Source: Barnesiella viscericola DSM 18177 (GTDB lineage Bacteria; Bacteroidota; Bacteroidia; Bacteroidales; Barnesiellaceae). From it: a stretch of 64,000 bases of DNA. Every line of letters begins with the position of its first letter. The stretch's first letter is position 1. Under the pieces are notes generated by a model that was not told where the DNA came from, ran no database searches, and saw nothing but the letters and a program-made list of their open reading frames with translations. The stretch is taken from the NCBI RefSeq assembly GCF_000512915.1, contig NZ_CP007034.1:62001-126000 (forward strand), in the 5' to 3' direction. Of this stretch, positions 7,695 through 17,900 are shown piece by piece. Both the position numbers and the translations under genes were made by a program.

Positions 7695-8384
7695 TCATAT
7701 CTCGATTATGTCGTGACGGAGCGACAGCAGGTCGACCAGATAGAGCTTGCCGCTCAACACCTCGCCGCACCCGACAATAATCTTGATGGCTTCGGTGGCC
7801 TGGATAGAGCCGATGACTCCCGGTATGGAGCCGATGACCCCGCCCGGTTGTGCCGGAGGGATTACCTCGGGGCGAGGGTAGAGGTCGCTGTATCGGGGAC
7901 CGCCCCGGTAGTTGAATACCGACACCTGTCCCTCGAAGGCGGCGATGGAGCCGTAGACGTAGGGTTTGCCCTGACGGGCACACACCTCGTCGATGAGGTA
8001 GCGGGTAGCCGCATTGTCGCAGCCGTCGACCACCAGATCGTAGTTGGCGATAATCGATTCCGCGTTTTCGGCCGTGAGCCGGGTGGGGTAGGTCTCGATG
8101 CGGGTCATGCTGTTCAGGGTCGACAGCCGCCGGCGGGCACACTCCACCTTGGGGGCTCCCACCTCGGCTTCGGTGTAGAGTACCTGCCGTTGCAGGTTGC
8201 TCATCGACACCATGTCGTCGTCGACCAGTCCCAGACAGCCCACACCCGCTGCCGTCAGGTAGAGGGCGACGGGCGAACCCAGTCCGCCCACCCCCACAAT
8301 CAGTACCCGGGTTTTCTGCAACCGTTCCTGACCCGCTTCGCCAATCTCGGGAAGCATCGTCTGTCTGCTGTACCGATCGTTCAT
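7695..8384 (-). CDS. thiF: ThiF/MoeB/HesA-type adenylyltransferase of thiamine operon
   Basis: Predicted to adenylate the C-terminal glycine of ThiS so it can receive sulfur for thiazole formation. The 229-residue E1-like protein has RQ at residues 7-8, the nucleotide loop GVGGLG at 31-36, VDDD at 54-57 and NLQRQ at 63-67. Compared with E. coli ThiF it seems to lack the two CxxC zinc motifs and the persulfide cysteine: the matching segment reads EVIPPAQPGGVIGSIPG. Sulfur handling may therefore differ or need a partner. Its start overlaps the thiH stop (TGATG). Operon position makes ThiF more likely than MoeB. Confidence 0.85.
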   Translation of the reverse strand: MNDRYSRQTMLPEIGEAGQERLQKTRVLIVGVGGLGSPVALYLTAAGVGCLGLVDDDMVSMSNLQRQVLYTEAEVGAPKVECARRRLSTLNSMTRIETYPTRLTAENAESIIANYDLVVDGCDNAATRYLIDEVCARQGKPYVYGSIAAFEGQVSVFNYRGGPRYSDLYPRPEVIPPAQPGGVIGSIPGVIGSIQATEAIKIIVGCGEVLSGKLYLVDLLSLRHDIIEI

Positions 8385-9493
8385 CAGTCGAATATTTTAT
8401 CCCAGTCTTTCCACACTACTTCGTAGCTCATCGACTTGATGGCCTGCTCGACCTCGGCCGGGGTGCGTTCGTCGCTCACGGCAAACTGTTCGAGCGCTTG
8501 CGGATAGGTGGCATAGCCTCCCGGGTCGGTCTTCGAACCGGCACTCATCGAGGTGGCTCCCAGCGTGGCGATGTGGTTGCGGAAGTTGGGGTTTTCGCGG
8601 GTCGACACCGAGATGTCCACGTCGTGGTCGAAGATGCGGAAGGCAAAAATCAGTTGGGCCAGCTCCCGGTCGCTCATCACCACATTGGGTTGGAAATGAC
8701 CCTCCGAGGGACGCATGCGGGGGAAATTGACGCTGTATTTCGTCTGCCAGTAGTGCTTGCGCAGGTATTGCAGGTGAATGGCCATCATGGTCACATCGGT
8801 GCGCCAGGGCTCCAACCCGATGAGCACGCCCATGCCTATCTTGTGCACGCCGGCCTGTCCCATGCGGTCGAAGCCGTTGACACGCCACTCGAAAATCGAT
8901 TTCATGCCCTTGGGGTGATAGGTCTTGTAGCGGTCCTTGTGGTAGGTCTCCTGAAAGCAGACTACGCCGTTGAGCCCCGACTTGGTGAGCCGGTAGTAGT
9001 CCTCGCTTTTGAGCGGCATCACCTCGATGGTGAGGTTGGCAAAGTAGGGGCGGGCCACATGCAGCGCCCGTTCCAGATAGTCCACACCGGCATCACGCGG
9101 ATTCTCACCGGTGACGATGAGCAGGTTTTCAAAGGGCCCCAGCTTGCGTATGGCCTTGCACTCGTTCTCGATCTCCTCTTCGGTGAGAATGATGCGGGCG
9201 ATAGGGTTGTTGTGGTTGAACCCGCAATAGACGCAAAAGTTGTTGCACGAGTTGGTAATATAAAGCGGTACATACATCTGTATCGTTTTACCGAAACGCT
9301 CCTGGGTGTAACGCCGGCTCAGGGCGGCCATGGGTTCCAGATAGGGAGCGGCAGCCGGCGAAACGAGTGCCATGAAGTCGTCGATGGTCAAGTGCTCCTT
9401 GCCCAAGGCAATCTCCACGTCGCGGCTCTGTTTCGAGTTGATGCAGGCGGTTATGTCGTCCCAGGAATATTTTTCTAATTCTTCGGAAAACAT
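8384..9493 (-). CDS. thiH: 2-iminoacetate synthase (tyrosine lyase)
   Basis: Radical SAM enzyme that cleaves L-tyrosine to dehydroglycine (2-iminoacetate), the C2-N unit of the thiazole, and p-cresol. The cluster-binding motif CNNFCVYC is at residues 83-90 (Cys83, Cys87, Cys90), preceded by the typical MYVPLYITNS. At 369 residues it is normal length and ends in the family pattern with a Trp-Lys-Asp-Trp tail. Using ThiH instead of the oxygen-dependent glycine oxidase ThiO fits an anaerobe. There is a 116-base gap after thiC and overlap with thiF. Confidence 0.95.
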   Translation of the reverse strand: MFSEELEKYSWDDITACINSKQSRDVEIALGKEHLTIDDFMALVSPAAAPYLEPMAALSRRYTQERFGKTIQMYVPLYITNSCNNFCVYCGFNHNNPIARIILTEEEIENECKAIRKLGPFENLLIVTGENPRDAGVDYLERALHVARPYFANLTIEVMPLKSEDYYRLTKSGLNGVVCFQETYHKDRYKTYHPKGMKSIFEWRVNGFDRMGQAGVHKIGMGVLIGLEPWRTDVTMMAIHLQYLRKHYWQTKYSVNFPRMRPSEGHFQPNVVMSDRELAQLIFAFRIFDHDVDISVSTRENPNFRNHIATLGATSMSAGSKTDPGGYATYPQALEQFAVSDERTPAEVEQAIKSMSYEVVWKDWDKIFD

Positions 9494-9609
9494 CTTATTT
9501 CTCTTTCTTTAATCAATCGTTAATGGTTAGTCGATTCTTTTCAATTCTCTCTTGTGGACGAGGCCGGTTGCATACCGATACCGGCACTCGTCGGTACCCG
9601 GGGAGGGGG

Positions 9610-11316
<1,707 letters not shown>

Positions 11317-11333
11317 TTATCGTTTCGTAGCGG

Positions 11334-12104
11334 TTAGTCAAGGAATGAAGTCAGCGGGCTGCTGGCCTGGGCAAAATGATATTGGGCACCCAGTCCGGCT
11401 TCGTAGGCCCGGCGGCCGGCTTTGACAGCCTCTTTGAAGGCGATGGCCATCTCTACGGGGTTACCGGCCACGGCGATGGCGGTGTTCACGAGCACGGCAT
11501 CGGCACCCAGTTCCATGGCTTCGGCAGCCTGCGACGGCGCCCCGATACCGGCGTCGACGATGACGGGCACGTTGCTCTCCTCGATGATGATTTGCAGGAA
11601 ATCACGCGTGCGCAACCCCTTGTTCGTACCGATGGGAGCACCCAGCGGCATCACGGTGGCGGCACCGGCCTCTTCGAGCCGTTTACACAACACGGGGTCG
11701 GCCTGGATATAGGGCAGTACCACAAATCCCATCTTGGCCAGTTGCTCGGTAGCTTTCAAGGTCTCCACCGGGTCGGGTAAGAGGTATTTGGGGTCGGGGT
11801 GGATTTCGAGTTTGATGAAGTCGGTCCCGAAGCACTCGCGCGAGAACTGGGCGGCGAGTACAGCCTCCTCGGCATTCCGCACGCCCGAGGTGTTGGGCAG
11901 GAACTGCACTCTGTTGCGGTCGATGTGGGTGAGCATATCGTCGGTCGCCTCGTGGGTCATGTTGATACGTTTCATGGCGACGGTAATCATTTCGGATTCC
12001 GAAGCCTCGATGGCTTTTTCCATCAATTCGTTCGAGCTGAATTTGCCGGTTCCGACAAACAGCCGGGAGGAGAATTCCCGCCCTCCAATCACTAATTTGT
12101 TCAT
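11334..12104 (-). CDS. thiG: thiazole synthase ThiG
   Basis: Condenses 1-deoxy-D-xylulose-5-phosphate, dehydroglycine and ThiS thiocarboxylate into the thiazole phosphate. A 256-residue TIM barrel with [15 protein letters not shown] near the N-terminus, [16 protein letters not shown] with Lys98 as the predicted imine-forming lysine, and [18 protein letters not shown] followed by [11 protein letters not shown] for phosphate binding. The ATG overlaps the thiE stop by 4 bases. Confidence 0.96.
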   Translation of the reverse strand: MNKLVIGGREFSSRLFVGTGKFSSNELMEKAIEASESEMITVAMKRINMTHEATDDMLTHIDRNRVQFLPNTSGVRNAEEAVLAAQFSRECFGTDFIKLEIHPDPKYLLPDPVETLKATEQLAKMGFVVLPYIQADPVLCKRLEEAGAATVMPLGAPIGTNKGLRTRDFLQIIIEESNVPVIVDAGIGAPSQAAEAMELGADAVLVNTAIAVAGNPVEMAIAFKEAVKAGRRAYEAGLGAQYHFAQASSPLTSFLD

Positions 12105-12730
12105 ACTTTGCGATATTGGTTTAATAAGTCTATAATCTTTCGGGTTTCGGCCTCGGGGTCCTCGGCTTGCAGAATCGTGCCCGACAAGGCGATGCCCGAC
12201 ACGCCGGTCTCCATGAGGGCTGGAATGTCATCGGCCGTGATACCGCCGATGGCCACCACGGGAATCTTCAAGTCGTTTTCGCGGCATTGCCGCATGATGC
12301 GGGCATAGCCTTCGAGGCCCAGTATGGGGCTCAGGTTCTTTTTGGTCTCGGTAAAACGGAAGGGCCCCAGTCCCACGTAGTCGGCATCTTGTCGCACCAG
12401 ACTTTGAATGTCGTCGAAGGTGTTGGCCGTGCCGCCGATGATGTATTTCTCACCGATGAGCAGGCGTGCTTCCGATACCGGCATGTCGAGTTTGCCCAGA
12501 TGCACGCCGTCCACGTCGAGGTCGGCCGCCAGTTGGGGATAGTCGTCGAGAACGAGAATGGCCTCGTGTTCCTGGCAGAGGGGAATCAGCTCTCGGGCTG
12601 TTCGTTCCACCTCGTCAAGAGGCGCCTCTTTCATGCGCAGTTGTATCCATTTGCAACCCCCTTTGAGGGCGGCGACGGCGCCTTCGACAATGCCGAAGCG
12701 CAGGGTTTGATGGGTAATGAATTGTAACAT
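12101..12730 (-). CDS. thiE: thiamine phosphate synthase
   Basis: Joins HMP diphosphate and thiazole phosphate to thiamine phosphate. I start at the ATG at 12730 (MLQFITHQ, 209 residues); the longer frame begins at a TTG inside the upstream gene. Family motifs are present: [50 protein letters not shown] and [12 protein letters not shown], so the pyrophosphate and thiazole sites look intact. It follows the second ThiE-like gene by 10 bases and overlaps thiG. Confidence 0.93.
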   Translation of the reverse strand: MLQFITHQTLRFGIVEGAVAALKGGCKWIQLRMKEAPLDEVERTARELIPLCQEHEAILVLDDYPQLAADLDVDGVHLGKLDMPVSEARLLIGEKYIIGGTANTFDDIQSLVRQDADYVGLGPFRFTETKKNLSPILGLEGYARIMRQCRENDLKIPVVAIGGITADDIPALMETGVSGIALSGTILQAEDPEAETRKIIDLLNQYRKV

Positions 12731-12740
12731 ATCGATGGGG

Positions 12741-13331
12741 TTAAACGGTTCGTATTCGGTTGAGTCGGTCAATCACCCCTTCGGGGGTAGGCTCTTGCCA
12801 CAGGTAGCCCAACAGGACTACTCCGCCGAAGTGCCACTGCCGCACGGCAGCCACCCGCTCGGGGGTGATGCCGCCCAGGGCCATGACCCGCTCGTTGATG
12901 ATTCTCCGCTCGGCCGCTTCGGCCAGTTGCCCGGGGGTGAATGCGGCCCGGTAGCCCTGCTTGGAGAGGCTGTCGAAGAGGGGGCTCAGGAATTGATAGG
13001 CATACCCTTCGCCTTGGCCGAGTTCGTCCAGCGTGTGACACGAGCGGGAGAGGGCGGGGGTGTACCCCGGCACGGCTGCGGGAGGCATCGGGTTGCGGCG
13101 GTTGAGGTGCACGCCGGCCAAGCGGTATGCAGCTGCTAGCTCAAAGTGGTCGTGCAGCACGATGCGGTTGTAGCAGCGGTGGGGAATCGAGCGCAACAAC
13201 TCTTCTACCTCGTGGCGCGAGGCCCCGGGTTTGCGCAGGTGCAGATGGTCCAGCCCGTGGTCGAGCAACGTGGCAATCAAGTCGCCCTCGTGAGGGAGGA
13301 ATCCTTCGGGTGTGATACCTATGTATTTCAT
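12741..13331 (-). CDS. ThiE/TenI-like protein
   Basis: A 196-residue TIM-barrel paralogue of ThiE. It keeps the general layout (LHLRKPGAS, LHDHFELAAAYRLAGVHLN, VMALGGITPERV) but departs at the active site: the GPxFxTxTK motif is replaced by LSPLFDSLSKQGY. That pattern is closer to TenI, a thiazole tautomerase that speeds aromatisation of the thiazole, than to a second thiamine phosphate synthase. Operon context (between thiS and thiE) supports a thiamine role; the exact activity is inference. Confidence 0.75.
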   Translation of the reverse strand: MKYIGITPEGFLPHEGDLIATLLDHGLDHLHLRKPGASRHEVEELLRSIPHRCYNRIVLHDHFELAAAYRLAGVHLNRRNPMPPAAVPGYTPALSRSCHTLDELGQGEGYAYQFLSPLFDSLSKQGYRAAFTPGQLAEAAERRIINERVMALGGITPERVAAVRQWHFGGVVLLGYLWQEPTPEGVIDRLNRIRTV

Positions 13332-13353
13332 CGCTTACCTTTCGGGTTGTCGG

Positions 13354-13554
13354 TTATCCGCCGAAGGTGGCGCGAATGAGGGTTATCTTGTCGCCGGGGG
13401 CCAGCGTGCGGTTGTCCCACTCGCTTTTGGGCACCAGTTTGTTGTCGATGGCGATGGCCGTGCCCTCGGCGGCAATCTGCTGCCGGTCGAGCAACCCTTT
13501 TACGGTTGTTCCTTCGGGCACCTCGGTCTCTTTTTGGTTGAGATATACTTGCAT
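13354..13554 (-). CDS. thiS: sulfur carrier protein ThiS
   Basis: A 66-residue ubiquitin-like carrier ending in Phe-Gly-Gly; the terminal glycine is adenylated by ThiF and converted to a thiocarboxylate that gives sulfur to ThiG. It shows the beta-grasp pattern MQVYLNQKETEVPEGTTV and LAPGDKITLIRATFGG. It lies 19 bases after thiD and 22 bases before the TenI-like gene. Confidence 0.94.
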   Translation of the reverse strand: MQVYLNQKETEVPEGTTVKGLLDRQQIAAEGTAIAIDNKLVPKSEWDNRTLAPGDKITLIRATFGG

Positions 13555-13573
13555 GGTTATATCAATGAATGGT

Positions 13574-14419
13574 TTATCCGTTTTTGTTTGTGTCTTCGTC
13601 GTCCCGCGGGGTTAAAACGCAGGGGGCGAACAGATGGTTTACGGCTCCGTGGCCGTGGCCTATCGTCACGTCGGCACCCGCTTCAAGGGCCCGGGTGAGG
13701 TAGGTCTTGGCGGCGGCCACCGCATCGGGCAGGTCGCGGCCCAGGGCCAGGTACGAGGCGATGGCCGAGGAGAAGGTGCAACCCGTGCCGTGGGTGTTGC
13801 GTGTGGCGATACGGGGCGAGGTGTAGCGCACCGGGTCGGCCTGTGGGGTGAAGAGCAGGTCGTACGATTCGGCTCCCTCCAAGTGTCCCCCCTTGATGAG
13901 TACCGCCCGGCAACCGATTTGGAAGAGCCGCTGTGCAGCCCGTTCCATCTCCCGTTCGTTGGTGACGGGTAGGCCGCTCAGGATTTCGGCTTCGGGTATG
14001 TTGGGGGTGACGAGTGTGGCCCGGGGCAGGAGTAGCGATTTGACCGCCTCGATGGCCTCCTCTTCAATGAGCCGGCACCCCGAGGTCGACACCATGACCG
14101 GGTCGAGCACGATGTGGTCGAGGGGGTAGTGCGCCAGACAGTCGGCAATGGCCTCGATCGTAGGTCGGGCGTATAGCATGCCCAGCTTCACCGTGTGGCA
14201 GGGCAGGTCGTCGAGTACCGCCTCGATTTGTTGGCGAACAATATCGGGGTCGATACCCTGTATGGCCCGCACCTCGCAGGTGTTTTGTGCGGTGATGGCG
14301 GTGATGGCCGATGTGCCGAATACACCGATGGACGACATGGTTTTCAAGTCGGCCTGTATCCCGGCTCCTCCGCTGCTGTCCGAGCCGGCTATGGTCAATA
14401 CGACGGGATAGGTTTTCAT
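13574..14419 (-). CDS. thiD: hydroxymethylpyrimidine / HMP-phosphate kinase
   Basis: Phosphorylates HMP and HMP phosphate to the diphosphate used by ThiE. A 281-residue ribokinase-fold protein starting [20 protein letters not shown] (substrate site), with [31 protein letters not shown] and [14 protein letters not shown] (anion hole with catalytic Asp/Cys region). It is the first gene behind the TPP riboswitch, with a leader of about 55 bases between aptamer and ATG. Confidence 0.95.
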   Translation of the reverse strand: MKTYPVVLTIAGSDSSGGAGIQADLKTMSSIGVFGTSAITAITAQNTCEVRAIQGIDPDIVRQQIEAVLDDLPCHTVKLGMLYARPTIEAIADCLAHYPLDHIVLDPVMVSTSGCRLIEEEAIEAVKSLLLPRATLVTPNIPEAEILSGLPVTNEREMERAAQRLFQIGCRAVLIKGGHLEGAESYDLLFTPQADPVRYTSPRIATRNTHGTGCTFSSAIASYLALGRDLPDAVAAAKTYLTRALEAGADVTIGHGHGAVNHLFAPCVLTPRDDEDTNKNG

Positions 14420-14473
14420 ACGGTTTGCTTTATCGGGGGGGAGCTTAAAACCGTATCGAAACAGATAGGACTA

Positions 14474-14552
14474 TGAACAATTCCTGCGCCGGCATTATCC
14501 GTATCAGGTTCATAGGGTATGATCTCAGCCGTTTTTAGGCACCCCTTTGTTA
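14474..14552 (-). promoter_or_regulatory. TPP riboswitch (THI element)
   Basis: On the minus strand the bases read GGGGTGCC, then GGCTGAGATCATACCC, GAACCTGAT, and ACGGATAATGCCGGCGCAGG. These are the conserved P2/J3-2 (CTGAGA) and P4/P5 (ACCTGAT, GGATAATGCCGGCG) blocks of the thiamine pyrophosphate aptamer, in order and spacing. It is upstream of thiD, so TPP should repress the whole eight-gene operon. No clear expression-platform terminator is visible between 14474 and 14419; sequestration of the start region is possible. Confidence 0.97.
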
Positions 14553-14560
14553 CTTACACG

Positions 14561-14568
14561 CAAAGTTA
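14561..14568 (-). promoter_or_regulatory. -7 promoter element of the thiamine operon
   Basis: Minus-strand TAACTTTG, an exact TAnnTTTG match, lies 8 bases upstream of the start of the TPP aptamer, the expected place for a promoter whose transcript begins at the riboswitch. The -33 region is not convincing. Confidence 0.65.
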
Positions 14569-14822
14569 GGGATAATTTTTGTACCGGTGTGAAGCCCTGG
14601 ACGTTTTAATAAAAATTAAGAGGCAATACGCCTTTCCGGGTTGTGATGTGGCTGCTCATCGGTGGGCTTATCGTTGGGGAAAAGGATTCGTATCAATTTA
14701 CTCTGTTTTTATGGTTGAGCGGGACGTTGTCAATGCGTTTGTTGCCAATTTGCTATATAATGTAGTAAAAAGTAAGCGGTTGTTTCTGAAAATGGATAAT
14801 TTGCAAATAAATTATCAAAATG
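14569..14822. other. divergent intergenic stretch thiD / gltB
   Basis: An AT-rich stretch between the thiamine promoter and the gltB promoter. A 95-codon plus-strand frame crosses it (14579-14866) but has no recognisable motifs and overlaps the gltB promoter elements, so I do not call it a gene. Nothing else was seen. Confidence 0.5.
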
Positions 14823-14854
14823 TTTGTATTTTTGAAAGCTGTTATTTATTTTTG
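14823..14854 (+). promoter_or_regulatory. gltB promoter
   Basis: A -33 TTTG at 14823-14826 and a -7 TATTTTTG at 14847-14854 are separated by 20 bases, matching the Bacteroidetes sigma-A consensus. A second TATTTTTG sits at 14827-14834. Predicted transcription start is near 14862, giving a leader of about 40 bases. Confidence 0.7.
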
Positions 14855-14903
14855 CAAGCAAATTGAAATGCTTATTTTGAAAGACCGAATAAAAAGAAAT
14901 TGA

Positions 14904-17900
14904 ATGCAGATGAAGGAAACCACATTTGTCAGCGATAAAATATTGAGAGAGAAAGCCGCACAGAGGGGTTCGGCGGGTTTGTACGACCCGGCCAATGAAC
15001 ATGATGCGTGCGGAGTAGGTATGATTGTCAACATTCACGGCAACAAGTCGCACGAGTTGGTCGATTCGGCCTTGAAGGTGCTTGAAAACATGAAGCACCG
15101 TGGAGCCGAGGGGGCCGACAACAAGACGGGCGACGGTGCCGGTATCTTGTTGCAGATACCACATGAGTTTATTCTACTGCAAGGGATTCCCGTCCCCGAG
15201 AAGGGAAAATACGGTACGGGGTTGGTGTTCCTGCCCAAGAGCCTGAAAGAGCAGAGTGCGATACTCGACATCATGGCCGAGGAGATTGAGCGCGAGAAGC
15301 TCTCGCTCATGCATGTGCGTTCGGTACCGGTCAACTCGTCGATCTTGGGTAAAAGTGCAGCCGAGACCGAGCCCGATATCAAGCAGATTTTTATTACCGG
15401 CGAGGCCGACGACCTGGAACGTAAACTTTATATTATTCGCAAGAAAATCGAGCGGCGGGTCAGCCACAAGGATTTTTACTTCGTTTCGCTTTCGAGCAAG
15501 ACCATTATTTACAAAGGTATGCTCTCGTCGGTGCAGTTGCGCGAGTACTTCTGCGATCTGACGCAGCCCTATTTCACCAGCGGGTTGGCCATCGTGCACT
15601 CCCGGTTCAGCACCAACACCTTCCCCACGTGGGGGTTGGCGCAGCCCTTCCGCCTGTTGGCACACAATGGCGAAATCAATACGATACGGGGCAACCGGGC
15701 TTGGATGGAGGCTCGCGAGAGTGTGCTCTCCACACCGTTGCTGGGATCGGTCAAGGATATACGACCCATCTTGCAGCCCGACATGAGCGACAGTGCCTCG
15801 CTCGACAATGTGCTCGAATTTTTCGTACAGTCGGGATTGAGCCTGCCGCACGCCATGGCCATGCTCGTGCCCGAGTCGTTCAATGATAAGAACCCCATCA
15901 GTGAAGATTTGAAAGCCTTTTATGAGTATCACTCGATTTTGATGGAGCCGTGGGACGGTCCTGCCGCCCTGCTTTTCAGCGACGGCCGTTACGCCGGCGG
16001 AATGCTCGACCGCAACGGGTTGCGTCCCGCCCGTTACCTCATTACCCGCAACGACATGATGGTGGTGGCCAGCGAGGCCGGTGTCATCGGGTTCGACCCC
16101 GAGACCATTCGCGAGAAGGGGCGCCTGCAACCGGGCAAGATTCTGCTGGTCGATACCCAGGAGGGACGCATCTACTACGACGAGGAGTTGAAGAAACAGC
16201 TGGCTTCGGCGCGGCCCTATCGTCAGTGGCTGGCCGATAACCGCATCGAACTCGACACGTTGAAGAGCGGCCGCAAGGTCGAGAACACCGTGGCCGACTA
16301 TGACCGCAAGTTGCGGGCCTTCGGGTTTACCCGCGAAGATGTGGAACGCACCATTACTCCCATGTGTACGACGGGTTCGGAGCCCACGGCGTCGATGGGT
16401 AACGACACGCCGCTGGCCGTACTATCCGAGCGTCCGCAGTCGTTGTTCAACTATTTCAGACAACAGTTTGCCCAGGTGACCAACCCGCCTATCGACCCCA
16501 TTCGCGAGGAGCTGGTGATGTCGCTCATCGAGTATATCGGTGCCGTGGGTAACAATATCCTGTTGCCCGACGAGAGTCACTGCAAGATGGTGCGGTTGCC
16601 GCACCCTATTCTCAACAATACCCAACTGGATATTCTGTGCAACATTCGATACAAGGGATTCAAGACGGTAAAACTGCCCATGCTCTTCGAGGCCGGGCGA
16701 GGTAAGGAAGGCCTGGAAGAGGCGCTCGTGGCTCTCTGCCGCAAGGCCGAGGAGTCGGTCGACGAGGGGGTAAACTACATCGTCCTCTCCGACCGGGATA
16801 TCGATGCCGGTCACGCCGCCATACCGGCCCTGTTGGCCGTGAGTGCCGTGCACCATCACCTTATCTCGGTGCAGAAGCGCGTGCAGACGGCTCTGGTGGT
16901 CGAGAGCGGTGAAATTCGCGAGGTGATGCACGCCGCCCTGTTGCTGGGCTACGGTGCCAGCGCCATCAACCCCTATATGGTCTTTGCCGTACTTGCCGAC
17001 CTGGTGAAACGGGGCGATGTGCAGATGAACTACGAGACGGCCGAGAAGAACTATATCAAGGCCGTGTGCAAGGGACTTTACAAAATCATGAGCAAGATGG
17101 GTATCAGTACCATACGTTCCTACCGCGGGGCCAAGATTTTCGAGGCCGTGGGGTTGAGCGAGGAGTTGCTGAACCGCTGGTTCGGCACCCGTTGCTCGTC
17201 GGTGGGCGGTATTCGTCTCGACGAGATAGCCCATGACTACGAGGCCTTCCACGATGCCGGTTATCTGCCCGACGAGATAGACTCGCCGTTGCCCTATATC
17301 GGACAGTTCTCCTATCGCAAAGATGGTGAGAAACATGCCTGGAATCCCGAGACCATCAGTCTGCTGCAACTGGCTACTCGCCTGGGCAGCTATGAGAAAT
17401 ACAAACAGTTTGCCGAAAAGGTAGACCACAAGGATAGCCCCATCTTCCTGCGCGACTTCTTCTGCTTCAAGCGCAATCCCATTCCCATCGATCAGGTAGA
17501 ACCGGTCGAGTCGATTGTGAAGCATTTTGTGACGGGAGCCATCTCGTTCGGTGCCATCAGCAAGGAGGCGCACGAGGCTCTTGCCCTGGCCATGAACAAG
17601 CTGGGCACGCGCAGCAACACGGGTGAAGGGGGCGAGGATTCGACCCGCTTCCACGAGACCTACGACGGCATTTCACTGTGCAGCAAGACCAAGCAGGTGG
17701 CTTCGGGCCGCTTCGGTGTTACTGCCGAGTATCTGGTCAATGCCGAAGAGATACAGATTAAGGTGGCGCAAGGTGCCAAGCCGGGCGAGGGTGGACAACT
17801 GCCGGGCTTCAAGGTCGACGAGGTGATTGCCCGTACCCGTCATTCGATTCCGGGCATTTCGCTCATTTCTCCTCCGCCGCATCACGATATTTACTCCATC

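Noticed and set aside
14579-14866. 95-codon plus-strand frame between thiD and gltB
   Set aside because: No family motif, AT-rich end, and it covers the gltB promoter elements.
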